This document shows, one piece after another, positions 19,574 through 30,169 of a stretch of 64,000 bases of DNA. This stretch comes from Microvirga calopogonii (GTDB lineage Bacteria; Pseudomonadota; Alphaproteobacteria; Rhizobiales; Beijerinckiaceae): contig NZ_QDGA01000003.1 of assembly GCF_003347665.1 (NCBI RefSeq), positions 186,001 through 250,000 on the forward strand, in the 5' to 3' direction. The position numbers and the translations under genes were made by a program. Numbering within the stretch: the first letter of the stretch is position 1; every line of letters begins with the position of its first letter. The notes under the pieces are model-generated. The model was not told the origin of the DNA and ran no database searches. It worked only from the letters and a program-made list of their open reading frames with translations.

Positions 19574-20503
19574 ATGGCGAACATTACCGCTGCGATGGTG
19601 AAAGAGCTGCGCGAGACGACCAGCGCCGGCATGATGGACTGCAAGGCCGCCCTCGCCGAGACCAACGGCGACATGGAAGCCGCGATCGACTGGCTCCGCA
19701 AGAAGGGCCTGTCCAAGGCCGCCAAGAAGGCCGGCCGCGTTGCGGCCGAGGGCCTTGTGGCCGTCGAGTCCTCCGGTCACACCGCGACGATCCTCGAGGT
19801 CAATTCCGAGACGGACTTCGTGGCCCGCAACGACCAGTTCCAGGCTTTCGTCCGCGAAGCTGCCAAGATCGGCCTGATGGGTAACGGCACCATCGAGTCG
19901 CTCGAAGCCGCCACGTTCCCGGGCTCCTCCACAACAGTGAAGGACCGCCTGCAGGAGCTCATCGCCACCATCGGCGAAAACATGACCCTGCGTCGCATTG
20001 CCAAGCTCGAAGTCTCGAAGGGCGTCATCGCCTCCTACGTGCATAACGCCGTGAGCGAAGGCCTTGGCAAGATCGGCGTCCTTGTGGCGCTCGAGTCCGA
20101 GGGTGATGTGGATGCCCTGAGCACGCTCGGCCGTCAGATTGCCATGCACGTGGCCGCCACCAACCCGGTGGCGCTGGATTCCTCCGGCGTCGATCAGGCG
20201 ACCATCGAGCGCGAGAGCGCCATCCTGCGTGACAAGAACGCTGGCAAGCCAGACCACGTCATGCAGAAGATCATCGAGAGCGGCCTGAAGAGCTACTTCA
20301 AGGAAGTCACCCTTCTTGAGCAGCCCTTCGTGCACGATCCGTCGAAGACCATCACCCAGGTCCTCAAGGAAGCCGAGTCCAAGGCCGGCAAGCCGGTGGC
20401 CCTCAAAGCCTTCGTCCGCTATGCCCTCGGCGAGGGCATCGAGAAGGAGGAAGCTCCGGACTTCGCGGCGGAAGTGGCCGCCCAGGCCGGTCTCAAGGCC
20501 TAA
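19574..20503 (+). CDS. tsf: translation elongation factor Ts
   Basis: This is the nucleotide-exchange factor that reloads EF-Tu with GTP. The 309-aa protein starts [20 protein letters not shown], an N-terminal UBA-like module. It contains the exchange motif [13 protein letters not shown] near residue 81 and ends with the dimerisation/C-terminal module. ATG 19574 follows a GAAAGGAAAA ribosome-binding site; an upstream in-frame ATG (19547) overlaps that site and is unlikely. The classical partner rpsB lies upstream. Confidence 0.97.
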   Translation: MANITAAMVKELRETTSAGMMDCKAALAETNGDMEAAIDWLRKKGLSKAAKKAGRVAAEGLVAVESSGHTATILEVNSETDFVARNDQFQAFVREAAKIGLMGNGTIESLEAATFPGSSTTVKDRLQELIATIGENMTLRRIAKLEVSKGVIASYVHNAVSEGLGKIGVLVALESEGDVDALSTLGRQIAMHVAATNPVALDSSGVDQATIERESAILRDKNAGKPDHVMQKIIESGLKSYFKEVTLLEQPFVHDPSKTITQVLKEAESKAGKPVALKAFVRYALGEGIEKEEAPDFAAEVAAQAGLKA

Positions 20504-20517
20504 ATCGAACCCAGGCA

Positions 20518-20543
20518 AACGGCGGCTCTTCAGCCGCCGTTTT
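20518..20543 (+). terminator. terminator after tsf
   Basis: A 10-bp perfect stem, AACGGCGGCT/AGCCGCCGTT, with a CTTC loop is followed by TTC. It is placed directly between tsf and pyrH, so pyrH may depend on read-through or its own promoter. Confidence 0.75.
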
Positions 20544-20574
20544 CATGAGAGGTCTCGAAAAGAAAGGTCTGATG

Positions 20575-21288
20575 ATGGCAACGTTCCGGCGCATCCTGGT
20601 GAAGCTTTCCGGTGAGGCCTTGATGGCTCCCGACGGGTACTGGCTCGACACTCAGATCCTCTCCTCCCTGGCCGAAGACCTGGCCCAGGCCACCCGCGCC
20701 GGATTCGAGATCGCCGTCGTCATTGGTGGCGGCAACATCATTCGCGGCGCCCGTATGAGCGCCGCCGGCTGGATCGACCGACCCACCGCCGACTCGATGG
20801 GCATGCTCGGCACGGTTATGAATTCCCTTGCGGTCGAGACCGCCCTCAATGCGGCGGGCGTGCCAGCCCGCACAATGTCGGCGGTCTCCATGCCGACAAT
20901 CTGCGAGACCTATGCCCGTCAGCCGGCCCTTCACCACCTCGACAAGGGGCAGGTGGTGGTCCTTGCAGGGGGCACCGGCAACCCGTTCTTCACCACCGAT
21001 ACCGCCGCCGTCCTGCGCGCCGCCGAGCTGCGCTGCGACGCGGTCCTGAAGGCGACACAGGTCGACGGCGTCTATTCTGCCGATCCGAAGAAGGACCCGG
21101 CGGCCATCCGATTCGACCGCCTGACCCACGACGAAGCCATTGCCAAGGACCTGAAGGTGATGGATACGGCGGCATTCGCCCTGGCGCGCGAGAGCAAGCT
21201 CTCCATCATCGTCGGTTCGGTGCACGCTCCAAGTTCCGTAACTGCCCTTCTCCAGGGGAAAGTGCCCTCGACGGTTGTCGCCCCTTGA
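20575..21288 (+). CDS. pyrH: uridylate kinase
   Basis: This enzyme phosphorylates UMP to UDP as a hexamer. The 237-aa amino-acid-kinase-fold protein has RILVKLSGEALM at the N-terminus (phosphate loop), VVIGGGNIIRG near residue 50, and the GTGNPFFTTDTAA substrate motif. ATG 20575 is 7 nt from a GAAAGG box; the adjacent ATG 20572 is equally possible and adds one Met. frr follows after 71 bp, the usual arrangement. Confidence 0.96.
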   Translation: MATFRRILVKLSGEALMAPDGYWLDTQILSSLAEDLAQATRAGFEIAVVIGGGNIIRGARMSAAGWIDRPTADSMGMLGTVMNSLAVETALNAAGVPARTMSAVSMPTICETYARQPALHHLDKGQVVVLAGGTGNPFFTTDTAAVLRAAELRCDAVLKATQVDGVYSADPKKDPAAIRFDRLTHDEAIAKDLKVMDTAAFALARESKLSIIVGSVHAPSSVTALLQGKVPSTVVAP

Positions 21289-21359
21289 TCCAAGGGCCTT
21301 GATGCTGGACCCTTGGCAGCGTAAGCCCGTTTAAATAGTTCGCGTAAGGACAAAATCTG

Positions 21360-21920
21360 ATGGCCACGACCTTTGATCTCGCCGATGTGAAGCGCCGCAT
21401 GCAGGGCGCCATCAACGCTTTCAAGAACGACCTGGCTAGCCTTCGCACCGGGCGGGCCTCGCCGAACCTTCTCGATCCTATCCAGATCGACGCCTATGGC
21501 TCCCTGATGCCGATTACCCAGGTTGCCACGATCAACGTCCCTGAGCCGCGTCTCCTGAGCGTCCAGGTGTGGGATCGGGGCATGGTCGCCGCCGTCGAGA
21601 AGGCGATCCGGGAGTCGGACCTTGGTCTTAACCCGCAGACCGAAGGACAGGTGATCCGCCTGCGCATTCCCGAGATGAACGAGCAGCGTCGCAAGGAAAT
21701 GGTGAAGGTCGCGCATAAATATGCCGAGGAAGCGAAAATCGCTGTTCGCCACGTGCGCCGCGACGGTCTCGATCTGCTCAAGAAGCTTGAGAAGGACAGC
21801 GCGATCAGCGAGGATGACGGCAAGCGTCATGCTGACCAGGTTCAAAAGACCACTGATCAGTTCGTAGCCGAGATCGACGGTCTTCTGGTGACCAAGGAAA
21901 AGGAAATCATGCACGTCTGA
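21360..21920 (+). CDS. frr: ribosome recycling factor
   Basis: This factor splits post-termination ribosomes with EF-G. It has the family length of 186 aa (L-shaped three-helix bundle plus beta domain). Diagnostic stretches are [20 protein letters not shown] near residue 27 and [20 protein letters not shown] near residue 110. A TAAGGA ribosome-binding site precedes the ATG. It is followed closely by uppS. Confidence 0.97.
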   Translation: MATTFDLADVKRRMQGAINAFKNDLASLRTGRASPNLLDPIQIDAYGSLMPITQVATINVPEPRLLSVQVWDRGMVAAVEKAIRESDLGLNPQTEGQVIRLRIPEMNEQRRKEMVKVAHKYAEEAKIAVRHVRRDGLDLLKKLEKDSAISEDDGKRHADQVQKTTDQFVAEIDGLLVTKEKEIMHV

Positions 21921-21947
21921 TCCTCGGGCGTGCATCGGGACGGAAAT

Positions 21948-22715
21948 ATGAGCGGCGAAGCCAAGCGGTCGGCTCCCATTCTTGCCCAGCAGGACGCGGG
22001 CAAGGGGATGCCAAGCCATGTTGCCATCATCATGGATGGAAACGGACGCTGGGCCGCTCAGAGAGGGCTGCCCCGGTTCGAGGGGCATCGGAAAGGGATT
22101 GAGGCGATCCGCCGTGCGGTGCGAACCGCAACGGATCTGGGCATCGGATACCTGACGGTTTACAGCTTCTCAGCCGAGAACTGGCGCAGGCCCGCAGATG
22201 AGGTCTCCTACCTCATGGGTTTGCTCAAGCGTTTCGTCCGGCATGATCTGGCCGAACTTCACGCCAACAACATCCGCGTGCGGATCATTGGCGAGCGTGA
22301 AGGACTGGCCTCCGACATTCGCCTGCTGCTGGATGAAGCAGAGCACCTCACCCGGTCCAATACAGGCCTGACGCTCGTCATCGCCTTCAATTACGGCGGG
22401 CGTCAGGAGATCGTGAGCGCCGTGCGAGCTCTTGCACGGAAGGTGATGGAGGGAACGCTCGACCCGGCCGACATCGATATGGCTACGGTTGGAAAGGCCC
22501 TGGATACCCATGACATCCCCGATCCGGACTTGGTGATCCGGACCTCGGGCGAGCAGCGGGTGTCGAACTTCCTCACTTGGCAGACGGCTTATTCCGAGTT
22601 CGTTTTCCTGCCCTGCTTCTGGCCGGATTTCGACGAAGCTGCGTTCAAGGCTGCCATCGACGAATTCTGCAGGCGCGACCGTCGGTTCGGCGGCCTGAGC
22701 GTCCGGGCAGGGTAA
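21948..22715 (+). CDS. uppS: undecaprenyl diphosphate synthase (isoprenyl transferase)
   Basis: This enzyme makes the C55 carrier lipid for peptidoglycan and O-antigen by cis-prenyl chain elongation. The 255-aa protein has the pyrophosphate motif [20 protein letters not shown] near residue 24 with the catalytic Asp. The C-terminal signature is [23 protein letters not shown] 21948 ([10 protein letters not shown]) was chosen; a GTG 18 bp upstream is also in frame. cdsA starts 2 bp after the stop. Confidence 0.95.
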   Translation: MSGEAKRSAPILAQQDAGKGMPSHVAIIMDGNGRWAAQRGLPRFEGHRKGIEAIRRAVRTATDLGIGYLTVYSFSAENWRRPADEVSYLMGLLKRFVRHDLAELHANNIRVRIIGEREGLASDIRLLLDEAEHLTRSNTGLTLVIAFNYGGRQEIVSAVRALARKVMEGTLDPADIDMATVGKALDTHDIPDPDLVIRTSGEQRVSNFLTWQTAYSEFVFLPCFWPDFDEAAFKAAIDEFCRRDRRFGGLSVRAG

Positions 22716-22717
22716 CG

Positions 22718-23575
22718 ATGGTCTCCGACCAAGGCTCTACCTTGCAGTCCGGCTCCAAGCCAGCACCACCCAAGGAATTGACGACCCGGGTTCTGTCCGC
22801 TCTTGTCATGGTCGTTATCGCCCTTGCGGCGGCTTATTGGGGTGGTTGGCCCTTTGCCCTGTTCTGGCTGGCCGCCGGTATCGCAATCATGGTCGAATGG
22901 ACCAGGATGACCGGGGTAAAGCCGCGCCTGATGGTGCAAGCTGTTCTCGCGCTGGGTCTCGCCGTCCTGACAGGTCTGTTCCTGGCGGATGCCCGTATAG
23001 GCTTCTTCATTGCGGCAGGGCTCTTCTTCCTGGTTGCTGGCGCTCTTGTGACAGGCGGGACCACCGACAGGATCTGGTCCGCAACGAGCTTCCTTTACGC
23101 GGCCCCGATCGTACTCGTTCCACCTATTGTGCGCGACCATCCCGAACTCGGCCTTCTGGGCCTCTTGTGGATGTTTGCCGTGGTATGGGCGACGGATGTC
23201 GCGGCCTATTTCACGGGCCGGACCCTCGGCGGCCCGAAGCTTTGCCCACCTATCAGTCCGAAGAAGACCTGGTCCGGGTTCATCGGCGGGATCGTCGCGG
23301 CTGCCCTTGGTGGAGTGCTGGTCGCCTGGGCGGGGCAGAAATTCGGTCTGAGCCTGCCGTTTGGTCTTCTCGGCACGGCTCTTATCTCCATCGTTGCGTC
23401 TGTAGCGAGCCAGATCGGGGATCTCGGTGAGTCGGCTCTCAAGCGCCATTGCAATGTCAAGGATTCGAGCCATCTCATCCCAGGCCATGGCGGTGTGATG
23501 GATCGCCTGGATGGCTTCTGGGCCGTATGCCTCATCGTTGCGGCAGTTCTTTTGACGTTTCATTTCCTCCCATAG
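22718..23575 (+). CDS. cdsA: phosphatidate cytidylyltransferase
   Basis: This enzyme makes CDP-diacylglycerol for phospholipid synthesis. The 285-aa integral membrane protein has a polar N-terminus of about 25 residues and then multiple hydrophobic helices. The family signature near the C-terminus is intact (ALKRHCNVKDSSHLIPGHGG, followed by VMDRLDGFWAV). It is tightly packed between uppS (2 bp) and dxr (6 bp). Confidence 0.95.
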   Translation: MVSDQGSTLQSGSKPAPPKELTTRVLSALVMVVIALAAAYWGGWPFALFWLAAGIAIMVEWTRMTGVKPRLMVQAVLALGLAVLTGLFLADARIGFFIAAGLFFLVAGALVTGGTTDRIWSATSFLYAAPIVLVPPIVRDHPELGLLGLLWMFAVVWATDVAAYFTGRTLGGPKLCPPISPKKTWSGFIGGIVAAALGGVLVAWAGQKFGLSLPFGLLGTALISIVASVASQIGDLGESALKRHCNVKDSSHLIPGHGGVMDRLDGFWAVCLIVAAVLLTFHFLP

Positions 23576-23581
23576 GCATTG

Positions 23582-24763
23582 ATGACCCGTTCCCTTACGA
23601 TTCTTGGAGCAACCGGTTCAATCGGACGCTCGACAGCCGACGTCGTCCTGGCCCATCGCGAAGAGTTTCGTGTGGAGGCTGTGGTCGGCGGGCGGGATGC
23701 TGCCGCGCTCGCAAGTGTCGCCCGAGGGTTGGGCGCCAAATTCGCCGCTCTGGCCGATGAGCGTGGGGGTGAGATCCTAAAGGAAGCGTTGTCGGGAACT
23801 GGGATCGGGAGCGGTGCGGGACAATCGGCTGTGCTCGAGGCTGCGGAGCGTGATGCCGACATCGTTCTCGCGGCCATCAGCGGCACGGCCGGTTTGGCTC
23901 CGACCCATGCGGCCCTGAAGCCCGGCCGGCGAATCGCGCTCGCCAACAAGGAAAGCCTCGTCAGCGCGGGCGCCGCCTTCATGACTGATGCCCGGCGTCT
24001 CGGCATCGAGATCATGCCGGTGGATTCAGAGCATAACGCCCTCGATCATGCTCTTGCGGCAGGCTTGGGCCGGGATGTGGAAAAGGCGGTGATAACCGCC
24101 TCCGGTGGTCCGTTCCGCTCCTGGACAAGGGACGCCATTGCGCGTGCTAGCGCCAAGGAGGCATCGGCTCATCCGGTCTGGTCGATGGGATCGAAGATCA
24201 ACATCGACTCGGCGACCTTGATGAACAAGGGACTTGAGCTGATCGAGGCACATCATCTGTTCGACCTGGAGGAGGAGCGGCTCGACGTTCTGGTCCATCC
24301 GGAGGCGATCGTCCATGGTCTTGTGCAGTGGAGCGATGGTGCCGTAACCGCCGGGCTTGCGCTGCCGGACATGAAGGTTCCTATCGCCAACGCCCTGCGG
24401 AACCAGGGGCGCCTGACGATGGACCTGCCCCGTCTCGATCTTGCCGCGATTGGCCGATTAAGCTTCGAGCGGCCTGACGAAGAGCGGTTTCCGTGCCTAT
24501 CTCTGGCGAAGGCCGCACTCAGGGCCGGCGGGGCAATGCCCACGATCTTGAATGCGGCGAATGAGATTGCCGTTGAGTCCTATATGGCAGATCATATCAG
24601 GTTTTATGATATTTCAGAGATAGTTGAGCGTGTCTGCTCGATATTCTCGGGAAGACAGATCTCCTCGCCGGCAACCGTGGCAGATGCCCTCGGGATCGAC
24701 CAGGAAGCCCGGCAAGTGACACGGCAGCTCGTTCCGACCTATGCTCAAGCGACGCGGCTCTAG
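23582..24763 (+). CDS. dxr: 1-deoxy-D-xylulose 5-phosphate reductoisomerase
   Basis: This enzyme catalyses the committed NADPH-dependent step of the MEP isoprenoid pathway, which feeds uppS. The 393-aa protein starts with the nucleotide motif TILGATGSIGRSTADVV. It contains NKESLVSAG, the metal-site PVDSEHNAL, and PVWSMGSKINIDSATLMNKG with the flexible-loop region. ATG 23582 was preferred to the preceding TTG. A short degenerate repeat separates it from rseP. Confidence 0.96.
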   Translation: MTRSLTILGATGSIGRSTADVVLAHREEFRVEAVVGGRDAAALASVARGLGAKFAALADERGGEILKEALSGTGIGSGAGQSAVLEAAERDADIVLAAISGTAGLAPTHAALKPGRRIALANKESLVSAGAAFMTDARRLGIEIMPVDSEHNALDHALAAGLGRDVEKAVITASGGPFRSWTRDAIARASAKEASAHPVWSMGSKINIDSATLMNKGLELIEAHHLFDLEEERLDVLVHPEAIVHGLVQWSDGAVTAGLALPDMKVPIANALRNQGRLTMDLPRLDLAAIGRLSFERPDEERFPCLSLAKAALRAGGAMPTILNAANEIAVESYMADHIRFYDISEIVERVCSIFSGRQISSPATVADALGIDQEARQVTRQLVPTYAQATRL

Positions 24764-24840
24764 AGCAGCGGACTCGAAGGCGGGTCCACTTTTCGCTGAC
24801 GCGGCTCGCTGGGTCCGCACGATGCGCTCAAGAGCGCGAA
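24764..24840 (+). repeat. degenerate AGAGCA-type intergenic repeat
   Basis: The gap between dxr and rseP contains AGAGCAGCGGACTCGAAGG, GGGTCCACTTTTCGC and GGGTCCGCA segments. These resemble a decayed copy of the AGAGCATCG hairpin family seen at 38.4, 52.0 and 56.9 kb. The match is partial, so assignment is tentative. Confidence 0.35.
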
Positions 24841-24850
24841 AGGGATGACG

Positions 24851-26014
24851 ATGGACTTTCTTTCGACGATCAGCGGTGCGACAGGCTCCCTGTTCCTGAC
24901 CCTGATCTCATTTCTGGTGGTACTCACGGTCGTCGTGTTCATTCACGAATTCGGCCATTTCTGGGTCGGGCGCCTCTGTGGCGTCGGCGTGACGGCCTTC
25001 TCCATCGGTTTCGGGCGCGAGCTGATCGGATGGACCGACAAGAAGGGTACCCGCTGGAAGATCTGCGCGATTCCCCTGGGCGGATACGTCAAGTTCGTCG
25101 GCGACCTCAATGCCGCGAGCGTCCCGGATCAGGCCGAGCTCGACCGTATGCCGATGGCGGAGCGGTCGATCAGTTTTCCCCATCAGAATGTCGCCAAGCG
25201 CGCCGCCATCGTGGCTGCGGGCCCGATCGCCAATTTCATCCTGGCCATCGCGATCTTCGCAGGCTTCAACTACTTCAGCGGCCGGCAGGTTCTCGAGCCG
25301 AGAATCGAGGCAGTCCAGCCCGGAAGCGCGGCGGAAAAGGCCGGTTTTCAGCCGAAAGACCTGATTCTGACCGTGGACGGCCGGCAGATTCAGACCTTCG
25401 CCGACATGCAGCTGATCGTGAGCTCCAGCGCCGGCGAGCCGCTCGAGTTCACCGTGGAGCGCAACGGGCAGACTATTGCCCTTACGGCAACGCCGAACCT
25501 CGTCGAAAGAACCAGTCCTTTCGGAAAGCAGCGTATCGGCCTTCTCGGGGTCGAGGCCTCCCGGGATCCCGCGGCGATCAAGCGCCTGACCTATTCCCCC
25601 TGGGGAGCCGTCAAGGCCGCCGTGGGTGAAACCTGGAGCCTGGTCGAGCGGACCCTCAACTTCATCCGCCGCCTGGCCATGGGCTGGGAATCGACCGATC
25701 AGCTCTCCGGCCCCATCGGAATCGCCAGGGCCTCGGGGACGGCCTTCGACGTGGGCGGTGTCTACAGTCTGGTCAGCCTGATCGGGTTCATGTCAGTCTC
25801 GATCGGACTCATTAACCTTTTTCCCATTCCGCTGCTGGATGGCGGCCATCTTCTGTTCTATGCCATTGAGGCGGTTCGCGGGCGTCCTTTGAGCGAAAAA
25901 GCCCAGGAAATCGGCTTCAGAATAGGGTTTGCCCTGGTGGCGATGCTCATGCTGTTCGCCACTTGGAATGATCTTGTTCACCTTGGCACCAGTTTTCTGG
26001 CCCGGGGATCGTGA
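24851..26014 (+). CDS. rseP: site-2 zinc metalloprotease RseP/MmpA
   Basis: This is an intramembrane protease of regulated proteolysis (anti-sigma-factor or polarity-factor cleavage). The 387-aa protein has the zinc motif HEFGH (residues 32-36) in the first helix. A PDZ domain lies in the middle (RIEAVQPGSAAEKAGFQPKD), and the third zinc ligand is in NLFPIPLLDGGHLLFYAIEA near the C-terminus. ATG 24851 is 7 nt from a GAAAGG box; ATG 24845 is too close. It precedes bamA, the usual order in proteobacteria. Confidence 0.94.
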   Translation: MDFLSTISGATGSLFLTLISFLVVLTVVVFIHEFGHFWVGRLCGVGVTAFSIGFGRELIGWTDKKGTRWKICAIPLGGYVKFVGDLNAASVPDQAELDRMPMAERSISFPHQNVAKRAAIVAAGPIANFILAIAIFAGFNYFSGRQVLEPRIEAVQPGSAAEKAGFQPKDLILTVDGRQIQTFADMQLIVSSSAGEPLEFTVERNGQTIALTATPNLVERTSPFGKQRIGLLGVEASRDPAAIKRLTYSPWGAVKAAVGETWSLVERTLNFIRRLAMGWESTDQLSGPIGIARASGTAFDVGGVYSLVSLIGFMSVSIGLINLFPIPLLDGGHLLFYAIEAVRGRPLSEKAQEIGFRIGFALVAMLMLFATWNDLVHLGTSFLARGS

Positions 26015-26179
26015 CAAGGACGCCACGCTGCTCAAAAATTGGTACTCTGTTGTGGATGTGCCGTTTGCAATGACGGCGAAAGTTTGTACAAGCGGTCCAC
26101 ACAGATAAGGTTGGCGGCACTCGTCTCCAACCTGCGGGGCCTCCTCGCTAGGGACAGAATATAAAGAACGGGCCAGTTG

Positions 26180-28561
26180 ATGATGTCGACGACCACGCCA
26201 CGCCGGAAAAAGCCGGCCACTACCGCCATTGTCGCGATCAGCGCGCTCATGGCTGGAATTACTGCCGCGGAGAGCGCCTTCGCGCAGCAGGTGGCGCCGG
26301 GGAATCGCCGTGCTTCGGCTTCGCAGGGACCTATCGTCAACCGGGTTGTCATCGAAGGTAACAAGCGCGTCGAGAAGGCCCTGATCGAGGATCAGCTTCA
26401 GGCTCGGGCCCGGGCGCCCTACAACCAGGCCGCCGTCGACGCCGACGTTCAGCGAATCCTCGAGGTCTATCGCCGTTCGGGCCGTGGTCTTGCCCAGGTG
26501 ACGCCCCGTCTGGTCGATCTGCCCAACGGCACGGTCGACGTGGTCTACACCATCAACGAGGGTGACAAGACCGGCGTGTCGGATATCCGCTTCGTCGGAA
26601 ACAACCAGGTCTCGTCGAGCCGCCTGCGCGGCATCATGCAGACCAGCGAATCGAATATCCTCAGCTTCCTCAAGAGCAACGACGTCTACGATCCGGATCG
26701 TCTCTCCAACGACCTCGATCTCATTCGCCGGTACTACCTGAAGAACGGCTATGCCGATTATCAGCTCGTCTCCAGCGATGTGCAGTTCGATCCCAATGCT
26801 GGTGGTTACGTCATCACCATCACGGTGAACGAGGGTGAGCAGTACCGCTTCGGCAGCGTGGGTGTCGATCCGCGCCTCGCAGGTGTGGATCCCGAGGCTG
26901 TCCGCAGAGGCATCGCGACCTCCGAGGGCTCGGTCTACAACGCCGAGGCCGTCGAAAAGTCCGTCCAGGCTCTGACCACGAACGTGGCCCGTCAAGGCAA
27001 TCCGTTCGCTCAGGTGCGTCCGGTCGGCACGCGCGATCCGTCGACCCGCACGGTCAACCTCTCCTACGTGATCGAGGAGGGTCCGCGGATCTACATCGAG
27101 CGCATCAACGTGCGCGGCAACAGCCGTACCCGCGACTACGTGATCCGTCGCGAGTTCGAGCTGGGCGAGGGCGATGCCTATAACCAGGTTCTGGTCGACC
27201 GCGCCGAGCGCCGCCTGAACAACCTCGGTTACTTCAAGCGCGTCCGCATTTCGAACGAGCCCGGTTCTTCGGCAGACCGCGTGGTCGTGAACGTGGATGT
27301 GGAAGATCAGTCCACCGGTTCGTTCGCGATCTCGGGCGGCTATTCGACGGCCGACGGCTTCATCGGTGAAGTCTCGGTCACCGAGACCAATTTCCTCGGC
27401 CGTGGCCAGTTCGTTCGTCTGGCCGGTCAGCTCGGCCAGCGCGCCCACGGCATCGACTTCTCCTTCACGGAGCCGTACTTCCTTGGCTACCGGATGTCGG
27501 CCGGTATCGACCTGTATTCGAAGTTCAGCGACCAGACCCGGTATTCCCGTTACGAAAATCGTATCACGGGCGGTACGCTGCGCCTCGGCCTTCCGATTAC
27601 GGAAGAGTTCTCGGTCACCGCTCGCTACTCGCTCTTCCAGCAGTCGGTGGATATCCCGAACGATGTGAAGCAGCCCTATAATGACTGCTCGGCTCCGATC
27701 CCCGGCTATACCGTCCTCAATGCCGATGGTGTGCCGAACCGCGCATTCTGCGAAGGCAACGGTGAAGCATCCCTCGCGATCAAGCAGTCGCAGGGCGATA
27801 CCCTCACGTCGCTGGCGGGCCTGACGTTCAACTACAACACCCTCGACAACATCCGCGATCCGCGCAACGGCTTCTATGCCGAAGTGAAGACGGACTTCGC
27901 CGGCCTCGGTGGCGACTCGCGCTACTTCCGCGTGACCGGCGACGCGCGCTATTATCGCGAACTGTTCGAGGACGTGGTCGGTATCGCTCGCGTCCAGGGC
28001 GGTCACATCATGGGCTTCGAGAACAACGATGGCGGCGACAACGGTGATCTCCGCATCGTCGACCACTTCTTCATGGGTCCGTCGCTGGTCCGCGGCTTCG
28101 CTCCGAACGGCATCGGTCCGCGTGACATCTCGAGCCTCGACAGCCGCGCGAACGCCGTTGGCGGTACCACCTATTTCGGTGGCTCGCTCGAAATGCAGTT
28201 CCCGATCTGGGGTCTGCCGCGTGAGCTCGGCCTGAAGGGCGCGGTCTTCGCCGATGCCGGCACGCTGTTCGGCTACGAAGGGCCGACTAGGTTCGGCCCG
28301 AACAGCGGCACGATTCTCGATCCCGCCGATGTTTGCGTACAGAATCCCAACGTACCGCAGAACTGCATCAACGTTCTCGACAGCAAGGTGATCCGCTCCT
28401 CCGTCGGTGCTTCGATCCTCTGGAGCTCGCCGCTGGGCCCGATCCGGTTCGACTACGCCTATGCGCTCACCAAGGAAGAGGGCAGGCTTCTTCCGGACGG
28501 AACCCGGGTCGGCGAGGACCGTACCCAGGCCTTCCGGTTCACGGGCGGCACTCGCTTCTAA
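26180..28561 (+). CDS. bamA: outer membrane protein assembly factor BamA
   Basis: This is the essential Omp85 protein that folds beta-barrels into the outer membrane. The 793-aa precursor has an N-terminal signal sequence (hydrophobic core [15 protein letters not shown], then AFAQQ). A series of POTRA repeats follows (about residues 50-380), then a barrel from about residue 395. The conserved L6 motif [13 protein letters not shown] is present, and the last residue is Phe. The start is one of two adjacent ATGs (26180/26183). A possible promoter, TTGCAA-N16-TACAAG, lies at 26065-26092. Confidence 0.96.
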   Translation: MMSTTTPRRKKPATTAIVAISALMAGITAAESAFAQQVAPGNRRASASQGPIVNRVVIEGNKRVEKALIEDQLQARARAPYNQAAVDADVQRILEVYRRSGRGLAQVTPRLVDLPNGTVDVVYTINEGDKTGVSDIRFVGNNQVSSSRLRGIMQTSESNILSFLKSNDVYDPDRLSNDLDLIRRYYLKNGYADYQLVSSDVQFDPNAGGYVITITVNEGEQYRFGSVGVDPRLAGVDPEAVRRGIATSEGSVYNAEAVEKSVQALTTNVARQGNPFAQVRPVGTRDPSTRTVNLSYVIEEGPRIYIERINVRGNSRTRDYVIRREFELGEGDAYNQVLVDRAERRLNNLGYFKRVRISNEPGSSADRVVVNVDVEDQSTGSFAISGGYSTADGFIGEVSVTETNFLGRGQFVRLAGQLGQRAHGIDFSFTEPYFLGYRMSAGIDLYSKFSDQTRYSRYENRITGGTLRLGLPITEEFSVTARYSLFQQSVDIPNDVKQPYNDCSAPIPGYTVLNADGVPNRAFCEGNGEASLAIKQSQGDTLTSLAGLTFNYNTLDNIRDPRNGFYAEVKTDFAGLGGDSRYFRVTGDARYYRELFEDVVGIARVQGGHIMGFENNDGGDNGDLRIVDHFFMGPSLVRGFAPNGIGPRDISSLDSRANAVGGTTYFGGSLEMQFPIWGLPRELGLKGAVFADAGTLFGYEGPTRFGPNSGTILDPADVCVQNPNVPQNCINVLDSKVIRSSVGASILWSSPLGPIRFDYAYALTKEEGRLLPDGTRVGEDRTQAFRFTGGTRF

Positions 28562-28566
28562 TCGGG

Positions 28567-28588
28567 GAGGGCGCCGATGGGCGCCCTC
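28567..28588 (+). terminator. hairpin between bamA and lpxD
   Basis: A perfect 9-bp stem, GAGGGCGCC/GGCGCCCTC, with a GATG loop directly follows the bamA stop. No continuous U-run follows (ACTTACTTTTC), so it is probably a weak terminator or a 3'-end stabiliser between bamA and the lpx genes. Confidence 0.55.
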
Positions 28589-28599
28589 ACTTACTTTTC

Positions 28600-29664
28600 A
28601 TGACAGAATCCAATTTCTTCCCGCAGAGCCAGGCGTTGACGTTGCGTCAGGTGGCGGAGATGGCAAATGCAACGCTCCCCGACGGCACCGACGGGGAGTT
28701 TTTGCTTAAGGGCGTGGCTCCATTGGAGAGCGCCGGCCCCGGCGATCTCGCCTACATGGACAATCCGGCCTATGTGGGCGCCCTGGCCGCGACGCGGGCG
28801 CGAGCCTGTCTCGTGACGCCGCGCTACGCCGCGAAGGTTCCGCCCCACACGGTGGCGCTTGTGACGCCACAGGCCTATCGCGTGTTCGCCCAGGTGCTTG
28901 CGGTCCTGTTCCCGTCCGCCATGCGGCCGGAATCGTCCTTCGCGTCGACCGGCATCTCGCCAGGTTCCTTCGTTCACCCATCCGCCCGGCTGGAGCACGG
29001 CGTGCGGGTGGATCCTGGCGCCGTCATCGGCCCGCATGCGGAGATCGGGGCCGGCACCCTGATCGGCGCCCATTCAGTCATCGGAGCCCAGGTCAAGATC
29101 GGCCGGGACTGCACGATTGCCGCCCATGTGTCGGTGTCCCATGCCTTCATCGGAAACCGGGTCATTCTCCATCCGGGCGTGCGCATCGGCCAGGACGGAT
29201 TCGGCTTCGCTATGGGGCCTCAGGGGCACCTGAAGGTGCCGCAGGTCGGACGGGTCATCATCCAGGACGATGTGGAGATCGGCGCCAACTCGACCGTAGA
29301 CCGGGGTGCGAGCCGCGATACGGTGATCGGCGAGGGCACGAAGATCGACAACCTCGTGCAGATCGCCCACAACGTGGTGATCGGCCGCCATTGCGTGATC
29401 GTTGCCCAGGTCGGCATTGCCGGGTCCACGACGATCGAGGATTACGTGGCTCTCGGCGGCAAGGTCGCCGTCAAGGGGCACGTGCGGATCGGCATGGGAG
29501 CCCAGATCGCGGCGACCAGCGGCGTCAATGGCGATGTTCCGCCCGGCGCTCGGTGGGGCGGCACGCCCGCGCGCCCCATGCGCGAATGGTTCCGCGAGAT
29601 CACGGCTCTGAAAAAGCTTGCATCCCGGGGCGATTCCGCCAAAGACGACGATGCGTCTTCATAA
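28600..29664 (+). CDS. lpxD: UDP-3-O-(3-hydroxymyristoyl)glucosamine N-acyltransferase
   Basis: This enzyme performs the third step of lipid A synthesis (N-acylation of UDP-3-O-acyl-GlcN). The 354-aa protein has an N-terminal uridine-binding domain, then a left-handed beta-helix of hexapeptide repeats. The catalytic-His region is [20 protein letters not shown]. The ATG at 28600 has no good ribosome-binding site. It is the first of the lpxD-fabZ-lpxA-lpxI-lpxB series. Confidence 0.95.
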   Translation: MTESNFFPQSQALTLRQVAEMANATLPDGTDGEFLLKGVAPLESAGPGDLAYMDNPAYVGALAATRARACLVTPRYAAKVPPHTVALVTPQAYRVFAQVLAVLFPSAMRPESSFASTGISPGSFVHPSARLEHGVRVDPGAVIGPHAEIGAGTLIGAHSVIGAQVKIGRDCTIAAHVSVSHAFIGNRVILHPGVRIGQDGFGFAMGPQGHLKVPQVGRVIIQDDVEIGANSTVDRGASRDTVIGEGTKIDNLVQIAHNVVIGRHCVIVAQVGIAGSTTIEDYVALGGKVAVKGHVRIGMGAQIAATSGVNGDVPPGARWGGTPARPMREWFREITALKKLASRGDSAKDDDASS

Positions 29665-29704
29665 CGTTTGTTGAAGGCACTCACTACCGCCTGGAGTTCA
29701 CGTC

Positions 29705-30169
29705 ATGTCCGAAGCGCCCACCACGCTTCAAACCGCCGATATCATGGAGATCCTGGAGCTTCTGCCGCACCGGTATCCCTTCCTCCTGGTCGACAAGATC
29801 ATCGAGATCGACGGCGACAAATCGTGCATCGGCATCAAGAATGTCACGTTCAATGAGCCGCAATTCACGGGCCATTTCCCGTCTCGCCCCATTTTTCCCG
29901 GCGTTTTCCTGATCGAGGCCATGGCCCAGACGGCAGGTGCTATCTGCGTCAAAGCGAAGATGGCCGAGCAGGCCAAGCCGAAGCAGGTATTTTTCATGAC
30001 CATTGATAAGGTAAAGTTCCGCCGGCCGGTCGAGCCCGGAGACCGGGTCGAGTTCCATATGCGCAAGCTGAACAACCGCCGCAACATGTGGTGGTACAAG
30101 GGCGAGGCGAAGGTGGACGGCAACCTCGTCTGCGAAGCCGAAGTCAGTGCCATGCTGGTGCTCGAATAA
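29705..30169 (+). CDS. fabZ: (3R)-hydroxyacyl-ACP dehydratase FabZ
   Basis: This is the hot-dog-fold dehydratase of fatty-acid elongation. The 154-aa protein contains [18 protein letters not shown] and the active-site stretch [20 protein letters not shown] with catalytic His57 and Glu71. Its position inside the lipid A genes balances 3-hydroxyacyl-ACP between membrane phospholipid and lipid A. The stop and the lpxA start overlap (TAATG). Confidence 0.97.
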   Translation: MSEAPTTLQTADIMEILELLPHRYPFLLVDKIIEIDGDKSCIGIKNVTFNEPQFTGHFPSRPIFPGVFLIEAMAQTAGAICVKAKMAEQAKPKQVFFMTIDKVKFRRPVEPGDRVEFHMRKLNNRRNMWWYKGEAKVDGNLVCEAEVSAMLVLE